Shown: in pieces, positions 33,551 through 45,142 of the stretch
Numbering within the stretch: the first letter of the stretch is position 1
Layout: the number at the start of each line of letters is the position of its first letter
Assembly (NCBI GenBank): GCA_032622095.1
Contig: CP136067.1
Coordinates: 79,014,705 to 79,078,704, forward strand
Origin: Siphonodentalium dalli
Taxonomy: Eukaryota; Mollusca; Scaphopoda; Gadilida; Siphonodentaliidae
DNA length: 64,000 nucleotides
Reading direction: 5' to 3'
Notes under the pieces: model-generated
Databases searched by the model: none
The model's input: the letters and a program-made list of their open reading frames with translations, nothing else
What the model was told of the DNA's origin: nothing
Program-made: the position numbers and the translations under genes

Positions 33551-34307
33551 TCTATTATATATTTTGGAAGATCTGTGTGTGTGTGTGTGTGTGTCTGTGT
33601 CTGTGTGTGTGTCTGTCTGTAATCGATGGACTCAAAAACGGCTGAGCCGATTTCGATGAAACTTGGTATGTGTGGGTATTTTCGGCCGGGGAGTGACATG
33701 GGCCTATTAATTTGCCCGTGCGACGTAACCTTGGTCTTGAAATCGGGTCATTTCAAGGTCAAACGCCCGAATATCACGGGATTTCGATGAAACTTGGTAT
33801 GTGGGGGTACTTTCGTATGGGGAGTCTCATAAGCATATTAATTTGCCCGTGCGACGTGACCTTGGTCTTTAAATCGGGTCATTTCAAGGTCAAACGCCCG
33901 AATATCAAGGGATTTCGATGAAACTTGGTATGTGGGGGGGGGTACTTTCGTATGGGGAGTCTCATAAGCATATTCATGTGCCCGTGCGACGTGACATTGA
34001 CCTTGAAATCGGGTCAATTCAAGGTCAAATCGCCAATTTTGATGGCATTTCGACGAAATTTTATTTTACTTTTGTCCACTGGGTGTTTTGGACGGGTCAA
34101 ATCGTGACCCCGACCTGACCTTGACCTTCAAAATGATCAATTCAACGTCAAATCGGGTAAAACCGGGTGGATTTCGACGGGTACTTTTATCGGGTACTTT
34201 TGTTCGGGCAGTGTTTTGGACGGGTCAAATCGTGACCCCACTTGACCTTGGCCTTCAAAATAGACAATTCAAGGTCAAAGCCCAGACGAAGTCGGGTCAC
34301 CTTCTAG
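33551..34307 (+). mobile_element. Helitron 4 of the array
   Basis: It begins TCTATTATATATTTTGG after CTAG of Helitron 3 and ends with CCCAGACGAAGTCGGG, CACCTTCTAG and T. The interior has three ~120-bp units ('gatttcgatgaaacttggta', 'gtgacctt', 'tttcaaggtcaaacgcccga') and two further units with 'gacgggtcaaatcgtgaccc'. Perfect TCAAGGTCA or its complement occurs repeatedly. Confidence 0.85.
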
Positions 34308-34370
34308 TATTATATATATTTGAAGCAATTAACACTCATACTGAGTCCGTGCCTCCATAAATCTGACACA
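34308..34370 (-). repeat. Short dispersed repeat, pair of 48900-48960
   Basis: 'ttgaagcaatta.cactcata' and 'gtgcctccataaa' are the reverse complement of 48905-48955. Confidence 0.6.
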
Positions 34371-34392
34371 TAACATATTCTTGGTATTTCTG

Positions 34393-34412
34393 CCCCCCCC
34401 CCCCCCCCCCCC
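34393..34412 (+). repeat. (C)20 homopolymer
   Basis: Uninterrupted run of C. Confidence 0.95.
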
Positions 34413-35034
34413 ATTAGATTGCAGGTAACTTGTCGATTAAGTCGACGTCGTCCATGCAAGCTTAAACACAAAATCCATTACACTGGAAACCAACAGCGAG
34501 TTTCATCCATTTCATTCATGTTCTGTTGTTTCCATATGTTGGACTTTTCCTCACTTTGTTCTTATATTGTTTTCTATTTCTACTCTTTGACTCGTTCGTT
34601 GATTAATTCATGTGAATATTTACTAAAACATTTTCGTAAACGTCTTCTCTTCTTGTTTGGTTTTCAACTGTTTTGATCTGATGCCAAAATCAGTAGATGC
34701 CGTCATATACTTTACCTTATACGAAATGACTGTTTCCCACCTGTTTTAACATTTGGGCATTTCAAATCAAATGAAATAATTTAATCACGGAACTAGTCTG
34801 TTTGGCTTTTAATTGGTTCCGGCGATGCTAAATATACCATATATACGCGTCGATATGACATATTTATGGTAGTGCATACGGATTCGACATGCTGATGTTG
34901 CTGTAGCTTCGGTTGATCCCATGCATATTCGGCTATATACATGTACCACTGTCATGTTACGTTTAGACTGTCTGAACATGTGACCGGAGACGTGGTGGCA
35001 GGGAGCTTGAGTGTCTTGCCCATAACTTTGACCA
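34413..35034. other. Unassigned DNA
   Basis: No gene or repeat is recognised. Frames at 34419-34676 and 34809-35132 have no family signature. Confidence 0.45.
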
Positions 35035-35290
35035 AGTTTACCAATAGATAGATACAGATATTTCATGCATGACACAGCATTAGTTGGAAAATGTCCAATG
35101 ATATAGGGCGTGTCGGGATGAACATTTTCCAACAGTTGGAAAGCTTAAGGTATCAGTTGGAAACTTCCAATTAAAGGGAGGTGTTCGGTTGGATTGTTTC
35201 TTCCAGGACTTGGATATTCTGTATCAAGGGGTGCAGTTGGAAATTATAAGGTAGACACCCCAACTGGGTCCCTCTAGCCACCTCCCTGCA
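35035..35290 (+). repeat. Fragment of the CCAGGGATGTGG element family
   Basis: 'acagcattagttggaaaatg', 'gttggaaagctt', 'cagttggaaa' and the closing 'ccctctagccacctccctg' correspond to parts of 55451-56538. It is internally deleted. Confidence 0.65.
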
Positions 35291-35339
35291 TATGGCAGCT
35301 GCCACTCTATGCTATTTTCTTCGTGTCTGTGACATGAGT

Positions 35340-35740
35340 GTATTTCTGTGATTTAATGTCAACCCCCCGAAGAGGTATTTCTGTTGCGACGCAATTGGAA
35401 TGAATAAGACCAGTGAATACTGTAACGTTTTAATCAATTTCCATGGATCGAGTCTTAACAATGCAACTGATTTAATTCCATAGACACGAGAGCAAACAAG
35501 ACCCGTATTAATTTCATCGTCGTCCTTTAGGAATCGCGATTTTAATTGATTTTAATTCGATTTAATGGGCATCACATGTCGCACTCAAGCCACGGTTAAT
35601 TAACCTTTCACCGGACGAATTATTATTGTGGAAAAACATGCCAGAGAGATCATTGGTGGGTATTGTGTCCAATCAGAACACTGCAACCTTACCTAGAGTG
35701 TTTTATGCATATGTTTGCGGCATCCTGGCACATTTAGCTC
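35340..35740. promoter_or_regulatory. Possible cis-regulatory element rich in homeodomain motifs
   Basis: Non-repetitive-looking DNA with clustered TAAT cores: 'ttttaatcaattt', 'ttttaattgattttaattcg', 'ggttaattaacc' (palindromic) and 'gaattattattg'. It resembles a conserved enhancer by composition only. Confidence 0.25.
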
Positions 35741-37040
35741 ATCATTCCAACAGATGTTAACATATAATCGATGTATTGACCCTCGGACTACTTTCTCCTT
35801 TTATAGACACCAATCTCACTTAAAGCGACATGTATCGGCAACATTCAAATTTAAGTTATTTGAAACGCTCTGCTGGGCCTCACATTGAATACACTTGCTC
35901 AACACATGCAGTTATTCCAATACATTTTGTATCATAACTGTCAGAACACACGCACCGCCATACTCTTATATAAATTAAATAAAGTGACTCTCGTCGACTA
36001 AATCATTTTCGTTTGTTTGTCGGTGATTTGTTCGGGATGAATGAAGAAGTTCTGTCTGTTAAAAAATGTTTGCAGTTCAGACGACGTTTTCTACAAAGGG
36101 GCACAGCCGATTTGTTGAATATTTTGACACTAATAGTATAATTGTGCATTCCCTCAAATGGTTGTAGTGACTGAGTCGTAAAATGTCAGTTTGAAATAAG
36201 CACTAAATATGTCTTTAAACGGTTCATTTCATCATCCAAACTATACGACTACGTGAATTGGAATCACCTATATATGGTGTCCATTCACATGTATCACGAT
36301 GAGTGCTGTTCTTTATTATACGTGCGCTCGCGCAACGGTATGGCGATCAGACAGATTCGTACGTTGGTGTCACCCTACTCCGTTTCACTCCATGACGTCA
36401 CCAAAAACGACGTAAAACCTCGTGGCGTTCTGACATTTTTACTGTGTCACGTTTTTGCTATGTTTATTTTATGTGTTGTTTTCGATTATTTGTTTGTCGC
36501 CGATATAGCCATTTGTCGGGATTCCCTGTTTCTATATTTAAAACTGGCATGCTCGTAGTGAGCCTCGATTTCGATTTTTTTTTTCCAGGTCAAACTACGT
36601 CAGAGTTATAACAAAAATAGATCGACCTACATTTTCTCCATCAGAACTCTACATCAAAGAGTCTATAGACTCCTTCGGGACCTACATAGACTCCTTCATT
36701 TGGGTATTTTTACTTATAATGGGGAAGTTTTTATCATTTTTGGTTCGTGCGAAGACCTCTTTTTATCGTGCGGGAAAAGAGAGACATTCAAAACGCGATT
36801 CGTAATTCGACGCAATATGCTGAATAGCCTAACCTTCAGCCGAGTTCCGGGTCAAATACGACGAATGACGTAACACAAAACAAAACGCATTTGTTGACAC
36901 AAACACCGTGATGAAATGAGAAATGGTAATTGTCTTTTTTTGCTAACATTAAATTAAATTAAATAAATTAAGTAAAATACAGTAAAATAATTTTTTTAAT
37001 TATTGTTTATTACATTTTTGCGCACGTTGGCATCTCTCTG
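35741..37040. other. Unassigned DNA
   Basis: A single unit of the 21-bp minisatellite motif ('atatggtgtccattcacatg') lies at about 36272-36292. A frame at 36253-36558 is not recognised and is probably chance. Confidence 0.4.
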
Positions 37041-37049
37041 AGTGCATTC

Positions 37050-37720
37050 TAGTTTGATGTGCACTCACCTTTATATGGCGTCCATTTCCATATATATGAT
37101 GTCCATTCGCCTTTATATGATGTCCATTCCTCTTTACATGGTGTCCATTTACATATATATGATGTCCATTCGCCTTTATATGATGTCCATTCCTCTTTAT
37201 GTGGTGTCCATTTACATGAATATGGTGTTAATTCACATGTATGTGATATTCATTTACCTTTATATGATGTGGGTTTACCTTATGTAGTGTTCAATCACCT
37301 TAATATGATGTACATTGACCTATATATGGTGTCCATACACCGTTATATTGTGTCGATTTACCTTATATGGTGTCCATTCACATGTATTAGGCGTGTATTT
37401 TCCTTTGTATTATGTGGTATTACCTTTTACACCACATAAAGATACTTGCACACCATATTAATACAGCTGCACACCATTTAACGGTCAGTGGGCGACATAT
37501 AAAGGTGATTGGACACCATATATAAAGGTGATTGGACGCCATATAAAGGTGATTGGACACCATTAAAAGATATTTGCTCGGCATATACACACTTATGTAC
37601 ACCATGCATATAGACAATTTAAAATCATATAAAGACGGAACAACATCGTATAAATAACAGTGTGCCTCGTCATAAAGGTGAACGGACACCTTATGAATGT
37701 AAACGCACATCATGGTCAAT
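37050..37720. repeat. ~20-21-bp minisatellite that flips orientation at ~37433
   Basis: 37060-37430 is an array of 'atatgatgtccattcgcctt' variants. 37434-37720 is an array of the reverse complement ('aaggtgattggacaccatat' variants). The two halves form a very large imperfect palindrome, like the arms of Drosophila-type foldback elements, which are made of short tandem repeats. Frames in both halves are artefacts. Confidence 0.85.
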
Positions 37721-38328
37721 ACAGAACAGTGTATCTGTCAAATTACAACTATGATGTACAATTTGGCTACAAGGACGTGTCTGTTGATAACATGTATCAA
37801 TAAAACAATAATTTACCTTTGCCATGTACTGTATCTTGAAGCATAACACTATCGACTATTGCATGATTTAGATTACTGATAATGGGTCAGACGCGAATGT
37901 CTTTTTTTCTAATAGTAGTAGAATTTGATTGCCATTTAGTGGTATTACTATCAACACTCGGGTAAAATCAACGAAATATTCTCCATAGGGTTCAATGTTA
38001 ACACCACAGCTGTGGTCAGTGGTAATAATCTGATCACAACACAACTACGCCTGAATTTCATACACAATATAGTTGTGTTTGGCACCATTTCTATAGTCGG
38101 TTGAAGATCACAAAATGAATAGCGCGCGTCGGCACTACTCGTCATATCTGCATTGGGATTGCAATGTCCATGTAGTGGCCTGTTGGCTGTTGCACTGAAG
38201 CACATCATGACAGTAAATAAGTGAATATGACTAAAGCAGTTGATTTCGTCTTTCAATATTGAGCCTGGTATTCAGTTTCGTAGTGGTTTACTAACAATGA
38301 GCGATCTTTGGTGCTACACATTGCATCC
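37721..38328. other. Unassigned DNA
   Basis: 38270-38320 is loosely repeated just after the 28-bp array (39205-39245: 'ttaataatgagtctttggg' against 'ctaacaatgagcgatctttg'), which could be a flanking duplication. Confidence 0.4.
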
Positions 38329-39178
38329 TAAGGGTACGTTCGCACATGCGCTCGTAAGTTTTCACGGTATGTCGATCTTGCTGCGGGAATTTCGTCGTAG
38401 AAAACAATATGGTGCCAGAATATAAATGGAAACATGCATATAAAGTGCATCTGTACCACAGCTAACTGCGTGATATTATATGTAGATCCACATGTAGAGC
38501 TAAGCTACCGAAATTTGCATATAAATAGCATGCAATATTATCGCAAGAATCAACCATAGATATATTTGAAGGCAAAATGTCATTAGCACTGATGCATGTA
38601 TAACTACATAACTTTTATTTCTCATGCCGTTAGCTTTGGTAAAGATGCATTTTATATGCATGTTTCCGTTCATATTATGGCACCATATAGTTTTCTACGA
38701 TGAAATGTCCGCAAAAAATACCGTGCAAACTTACGAGTGTGTGAATGTATACCCTAACTTACGAGTGTGTGAATGTATACCCTAACTTACGAGTGTGTGA
38801 ATGTATACCATAACTTACGAGTATGTGAATGTATACCCTAACTTACGAGTGTGTGAATGTATACCCTAACTTACGAGAGTGTGAATGTATACCATAACTT
38901 ACGAGTGTGTGAATGTATACCCTAACTTACGAGTGTGTGAATGTATACCCTGACTTACGAGTGTGTGAATGTATACCCTAACTTACGAGTGTGTGAATGT
39001 ATACGCTAACTTACGAGTGTGTGAATGTATACCCTGACTTACGAGTGTGTGAATGTATACCCTGACTTACGAGTGTGTGAATGTATAACTTAACTTACGA
39101 GTGTGTGAATGTATACCCTAACTTACGAGTATGTGAATGTATAACTTAACTTACGAGTGTGTGAATGTATAGCCTAAC
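38329..39178. mobile_element. Foldback element whose right end is expanded into a 28-bp array
   Basis: The left arm (38329-38476) is complementary to 38618-38765: 'gtagaaaacaatatggtgcc' faces 'ggcaccatatagttttctac', and 'aacatgcatataaagtgcat' faces its partner near 38650. The last 28 bp of the right arm is tandemly repeated to 39178. Non-coding. Confidence 0.85.
38738..39178 (+). repeat. 28-bp minisatellite, about 15-16 units
   Basis: The unit is 'acttacgagtgtgtgaatg' plus 'tataccctaa'. Variants include 'gtatgtg' and 'cctgac'. It derives from the terminal inverted repeat of the foldback element. Confidence 0.95.
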
Positions 39179-40400
39179 TGAGATACTGTTTTCCTTTTTG
39201 GGCGAACATTTCAGTAGCTTTGTTAATAATGAGTCTTTGGGGCATCAGAAGTCTGCATATAAATAGTTTGATCCCCGGAACATGAAAAAACGACACGTAC
39301 AAGGACTCAAAGGATTCGAAGTGTGTTAATGCGAAATAACATTCATTTTATAAAAGTCTGTAAAACCTCTCTTTTATGCAAACATTAGTGTTACCGTGAA
39401 ATTGCAGATAAAAGTCCAATTAGTCCACTAAGATACCAAATTTTAATCAAAACTTGACGATAAACATTAGAAAAGGTCAAAGCATTGAAAAATATTCTGA
39501 AAATAATATTCAGACTAAAATATGACAATACACGATTATCAATGTCTGTTGACAAATCACTGTAACAGTCATGTTGTCATAACAATAGTTCAACAACACG
39601 AAATTTCATTATTGCTAAAACTATCAATACTGAAATAAGAACAGAGTTTATCTGTTTCTCCATGTTTTTCTCATGGGTGATGTTTTACAGACTTGCATAT
39701 ATGTTGCACATTTACCCAATGCGAGTGCCTTGGTCCCTTTAATTAATATTAAATCGAGACTTGAAGATTGAGTCAGCAAGAATTTGTTGTTTTTTTATGT
39801 ACGTTATTGTTGCAGAATCTTTCGTTAATCATAAATACACCTAAAGTATATCCGCTCGATGCTATCACCAGCTGTCAAAATGACGTTAGTGCAGCGCAAT
39901 GTGAACACCACCTATATATTAGCCAATTCCACTGGGTGTCAACAATCTTGATGGTGTTGCGATGGTAGCCCTCGCAGTTTCGTATTTCATAATAATAGCT
40001 ATATGAAGTAGAATGATATAGCTGTATTATAAATTTGTAATTATTCGTGGCCAGAGTTTAGAATTACCATCGATATGCATCTAAAATTGTTATCGCCATG
40101 ACAGGGACGATATATATTACCATAAGCTAATGTCATTTAATTGAAATGCACTTGTGATATGCACAGCTGCTCTCGACTTGACACGACTAAGTAGGGGTTC
40201 GAACGATATGATCAAACAGCTTATTTCCCTGTTATAAACAACATACAAAGTTCTCAATGTTTTCGAAAATAGAGTCAACATTTTGCTGCTGATACTACCT
40301 TCTTTGTTGAGTAAGCTTTCAAATGACTATTCCAGCAGCCATATTTACAAGATTCACATGTTTAGTGTTTAATTTGCACAAAGATGGCTAATGCCGGGAT
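39179..40400. other. Unassigned DNA
   Basis: No gene, RNA or clear repeat is recognised. Confidence 0.45.
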
Positions 40401-40620
40401 GGGTCCATTACTTTGAAAAGGTCCATTACTAATATTACCATTACCAATACTTGCCATTTTCTGCATTACAATTACTAGTACTGTTAAAATGAGAAGTAAT
40501 GTATAACTATTACAATTACTTTCAAAAGTAATGCATTACAACCACCATTACTTTCAAAAGTAATGCAGTACCATCACCATTACTTTCAAAAGTAATGTAA
40601 TTACCATTACAGTTTGTTAG
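40401..40620. repeat. Array of short CATTACTTTCAAAAGTAATG hairpins
   Basis: Three near-perfect 18-20-bp palindromes (centres at about 40531, 40560 and 40587) spaced about 30 bp lie within TTAC/GTAA-rich sequence. Confidence 0.85.
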
Positions 40621-40761
40621 GTTTAAAACTAAAAATATAAATTATGTGTTCTGGTTTCCCTGCCAACCCAAAAGTCACACCGAGCCTTATTTGTTTATCC
40701 AATTTTATGAATTTTATAAAATATAAATAAATGTTTTTTTCCCCAAAACATCTAAGCTTTC

Positions 40762-40828
40762 GTGTGTTATCGGCCCTATTAGTGTGTGTTATCGGTCCTA
40801 TTAGTGTGTGTTATCGGCCCTATTAGTA
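40762..40828 (+). repeat. 22-bp tandem repeat, three copies
   Basis: 'gtgtgttatcggccctatta' units at 40762, 40784 and 40806 abut the left end of the 6-kb foldback element. Confidence 0.9.
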
Positions 40829-40979
40829 GAGCGGACAAACTCAAAAAGCTCACCAGAAGTAGGAGTTTAGTCCATCGGCACCACACACGGACTTGTTATA
40901 CATCATTTTAAAGGTTATGACATTCCGCATCGGATAGGACCCGGTGTGAAATATACAAATGATGCAAAAGATGATTTTT

Positions 40980-42010
40980 AGCTGAATAAGTGCCAAAATT
41001 CGGCAAAAATCCCTGTTTTTGTAAAATTCGGCAAAATGAGAAATAAAAGTATATAAACGCGAACATTTTGCGCTAAAATATTGTAGTCTACATATCTCTA
41101 GATATTTACTATGATAGTGGTACGATTTCTCTGATATAACGAAGATTTTTTTAAAGATTTATTGTAAAAATAGTCAAAACAGCGCAATTTTTCATTTTTT
41201 TTGCCTCACTTAATGGGCGATAGATCAATATTGTTTTGATCGGGGATATCGTATATAGTCTAGAAAAGTGCGGATATATATACCGCATACGGCAGTATGC
41301 TGAATATATCATCATATTTAACACGTGATGTGTTATGTAAGATTATTTCAACCCTCACCCCAAAATTCATCAAAAAGTCACCGTTTTGGGGAAATTCGGC
41401 ACAAATGAATACAAAAGCACAGGTATTCTGGATATGTTTGTGCTACGATATAGCAGGTTACACACTTATAAATACTATCTAATGATAATGCCATGATTGT
41501 GATGATAAATGTGAAAAATTCTTAAATTTACGTGGAAAATAGACAAAAAAATCATTCATTTTCAGTTGTTTCGCCCCTCTTAATAGGCTATTATTCAGTA
41601 TTGCATTGAATGGTAATCCCGTATATAATATAGAAAACTTGTGGAAATATATACTGCATATGATTGTAGGATAATGATGTGATTCTTCGCCACAGATGCT
41701 ATGTGGTGGTAGATTGTGTTACCCCCACCCCAAATTTCATAAGAAACAAAATCAGTTTTAGAAATTTCGGTATGGCAGAATACAAAAGCACAACTCCGAT
41801 TATTTTGTGCTATTAAATTGAAGTCTACCCACTTCGAGATATACATTATGATAACGCCATGGTATAATTTAAAGATGGCAACATTTCGGAGTTTTCTGAT
41901 GAAAGTAGACCGAAAATCGTAAAATATAAACTTGTTTTGCCCATCTATAGATGGGTGATAATTCAATTCCATTTTGAACAATAATCCAGGACAAACTCTC
42001 AAGAGTTGAC
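40980..42010 (+). repeat. Three ~368-bp diverged tandem units within the left arm
   Basis: Parallel landmarks occur at 41203, 41573 and 41940 (GCC.C..CT.TA..GG) and at 41352 and 41719 ('cc.caccccaaa.ttcat'). The same units appear in inverse order in the right arm (about 45690-46680). Confidence 0.75.
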
Positions 42011-42934
42011 GAGACACTGACATAATGAAGAAATTACATCATTGTATATGTTTACTTCGCATAATATAGCTTCACAGTTGTATAAGATTATACATATTTG
42101 GAGGTTTAGTGTTTGTTAATAACCAGGCCCAGCCACAGTACATGCATGTAACTTGTAACACGTGTTGCCATTACCAACGAAATCACCTGACTCACATGAC
42201 CATTCCGCTTACACGTACACCATCAAACAACCGTTTAGACGTTTTGTGTCAAATGTGCAGCATTGTGAAATGTGTATCAGAGGGGTGTCCAATCTTTATA
42301 TCAATCGACGAACATGTGCTTAGTGAACTTTTGTTAAATTCTTCAGTAGCGGTGACCAGGTCGTTACTTTTCCCAAATGGGTTGTTGGTACGAACTACCA
42401 TTATAGTAGTACTATACATATAGGCATTACGAGTATAGCGTATAGTATGCGTATGTGTTTCTTACGGTCTAAACACATTTTTACAGAAGTGACGATTGCG
42501 AGTCCATTTGGGAGAAAATAGTGCCGTTCATTGCATTCAATCTTCTTGCCACACACAGTATTGTGATATAGTTATGTTTGTTTTTAATTATGTTGTTTAC
42601 ATGATAAATATTGTTAGTTGTACACTAGATGAATGCATGCAAAACTCCCGTGCCCATATACTTGGGTTTCTCGAATCCGTAATCGTAACTACAGCTATTG
42701 AAAATCTACAACTGATAGAAAGAACACATATTCTAGTGATGTACCTGTAGCACCATATGCGTAATTCATGCGTGCAGTAGATTATTATGCGTAAGCTGTC
42801 GAGTTCCAACACAGCAAATAATGATTTACGGTAGGCATCCATTGTAATGCATTGCGCTAAATATCGCCCGAACCAAAAAACTTCTAGAAAATCCGGTGAA
42901 AAACGGAAACAATTTGTGACACCATGCAGATAGC

Positions 42935-43490
42935 TATGATGTCACAAGATCATGGTTAGATTACCAAGCACACTTTGAAATATGTTCCAATATAAATGGA
43001 TTGGAAAATGGTGACATGGGCCTTTATCTATGCGCATCCTTGAGAAGATTGGCACAAGGAACACTCGGTGACCTACTCCCAGGACGAGAAGAAGACTACA
43101 ACGTTCTTGTTGGTGCGATAAAAGGCCGATTTGCTGCCAAAAACCAGACTGACCAGATGGTACAATTGCGTGCACGACGGCAAAGGGCAAGGGGGAGTTA
43201 CCGACGTCTGACCAATATATTATATCATACTGCAACACATGAATTGAGAGACACCTTGGCAAAGGACCAATTCATTGGTGGGTTGTATGATCCCGATATA
43301 TATACGGCTCATTGTACAACGAGCACGACTGGGCTCTCTTGATGAGAGCATAAGACATGCATTTGAATTAGAGGCTTTTGCCAAGTCTGAAAAACATAGG
43401 GCTAAACACTATGCTAGGGTAGTAAATGAAGCAGACACAACACAAAGCAAAAAATATAGAGTTTTAAGAACTAAAAAAGATAAGAGATGA
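42935..43490 (+). pseudogene. Gypsy (Ty3-type) retrotransposon gag fragment, frameshifted
   Basis: This encodes the capsid-like region of a Ty3/Gypsy Gag, the structural protein of a retrotransposon particle. Recognisable blocks are GLYLCASLR, LPGREEDYN, RFAAKNQT and ELRDTLAKDQFI in one frame (to about 43310), then IRHAFELEAFAKSEKHRA in the next frame. A frameshift therefore lies near 43310-43340. The upstream end is open, without a start codon in frame, and no LTR is visible on either side. It lies in the spacer of the 6-kb foldback element. It is an inactive remnant. Confidence 0.85.
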
Positions 43491-43631
43491 ACTGAAGCCC
43501 CAAACTGGTTCTAATGGGAAAGCTCAAAATAGCTCACAACCGTCCGAGACATCACAGTCCATCTCTGAGATGAAGGACATAAAACAAATATTGACTGATA
43601 TGAAGAGGTGTAAAGGGGAGATTAACAAAGA

Positions 43632-44273
43632 ATGACAAACTTGGAGAACCAAAACAAGGAGAAAAAGGGTAACACAAATGAGTCCCGGAGGGACTGTCGT
43701 GACGATAGACAATGGAGACATAATTATAATGATAATCCTGATTATAACACGAACGAATACAAAGAACGCACCAGATGTAGAACTTCTCACAATCCACGCG
43801 ACACGTGCCATAATGCATATCGTGGTAGGGGAGACCAGCAGAACACAAGTGGACATCGTAACTCCAACGAGTTTGTTAAATACAGCTCTTCTGATTGCAA
43901 TCTGTATGGGCAGCCAGTGAGGTTTCTGATTGGTACTGGATCAACAGTTTCCATGCTCTCAAGAAACTGTATGACTACTTATCGGAATATAAATACCATA
44001 TGTTACATAAATGATGTAGCACACGAGCTGCTGATCATTGAGTCCAACGAAACGAACAAGGCATACAGAGTTGTATCATCTGACTCATCGGAAACTCTGC
44101 CAGAGATAGTATCTTCTCGTCACTTGTCAGAGCACATCAACACAAATTCCCCAGAAAGAATTGGAACTATTGAAACTGATGATCACGAGCCCACTTATAC
44201 CTCGATAAGCAGCATGGACCAGGCACCAGCTATGGTAGAGAACACATATATTGGCAGAATATGCCATATGTGA
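43632..44273 (+). pseudogene. Gypsy gag C-terminus and aspartic protease remnant
   Basis: A 213-residue frame continues the retrotransposon. It has a basic, Asn/Arg-rich nucleocapsid-like part (residues 1-85), a degenerate Cys/His cluster near 48-59, then the protease start FLIGTGSTVSML around residue 98. The usual catalytic motif in this family is DTG; here the Asp is Gly, so the protease would be inactive. Stops and frameshifts separate it from the gag part (43491-43631) and from anything downstream. No reverse transcriptase or integrase is recognised. Confidence 0.7.
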
Positions 44274-45142
44274 CTCCTGGAAGGTCTGGAAATTCACAAA
44301 TGCTCAGAAAGCTTAACGAACCTATTATGGGTATATATGATCGCATGACAATACATCAGTACTTTCTGCTACCATATAAGCAATGAGGATGGGTTTCAAA
44401 GAGCTGAACCAAAACCACCCTATCTGAAGTGAAACCAAATGCACAGGAGAAATATATTCTTCCTGACACATTGGCAGACATACATGGTCAGATAAATTCG
44501 ACATGTAATGACCAAGGCCTTGGAGATATTACGGCATCTGTTCGTCATCATATTCCAAGAAATATGGCCCAACCCAAAAACGGCGCCATGGTACCGCAAG
44601 GGGGATTCAAGGAAGATATATAGAATTAAAGAACATCGCAAGGTTGATGACAAGGCTCGATTTGATGGCTGTGACCAAGAAGATCGTGACGCATTAAAAC
44701 CCCAAATACTGTGTGAAGGTCCACATAGGGAAAAGTCGTGGATGATGACTCCCAGATAGGAGAGCCACATAAATACAGTATATATACTGGTTGTACAGTA
44801 CCGTTGATGTAAAACAAATATTCTATTATATGATTAATGGGGAGTGGCAGCCATGGGGGGGGGGCATCAAGTCCCGAGTGGCTGCAGGTTCATTCCAAAC
44901 ACGACCCCTTGGCTCAACTTGCAGGGTTGAGCCACGAATAGATGTGGTGAGATCGAGAGCTCACCTTAATGGCTGTGCCGTCTCGTGTGTAGTTCATGCC
45001 CATTGGTCGCTAAAAACCCTCTATGTGTATCGAAGAATAGTAGGCTATGCGACCGCATTGGAGAACATTTCTGCACCCAGATACAAACAAACGTTAGCTT
45101 CCATCGGTTCCAGGTTGCAGACGACCTACGGTGTAAAGGAAG
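44274..45142. other. Right part of the foldback spacer, unassigned
   Basis: No clear continuation of the pol gene is recognised. A frame at 44508-44759 is not identified. There is a G homopolymer at about 44857-44865. Confidence 0.45.

Noticed and set aside
40180-40220. tRNA-like T-loop GGTTCGAAC
   Set aside because: No matching acceptor, D or anticodon arms around it.
42109-42423. Candidate proteins in the arms of the 6-kb foldback (also 44985-45428)
   Set aside because: The frames lie in complementary arms and their sequences mirror each other. No domain is recognised, and the ends do not correspond between arms.
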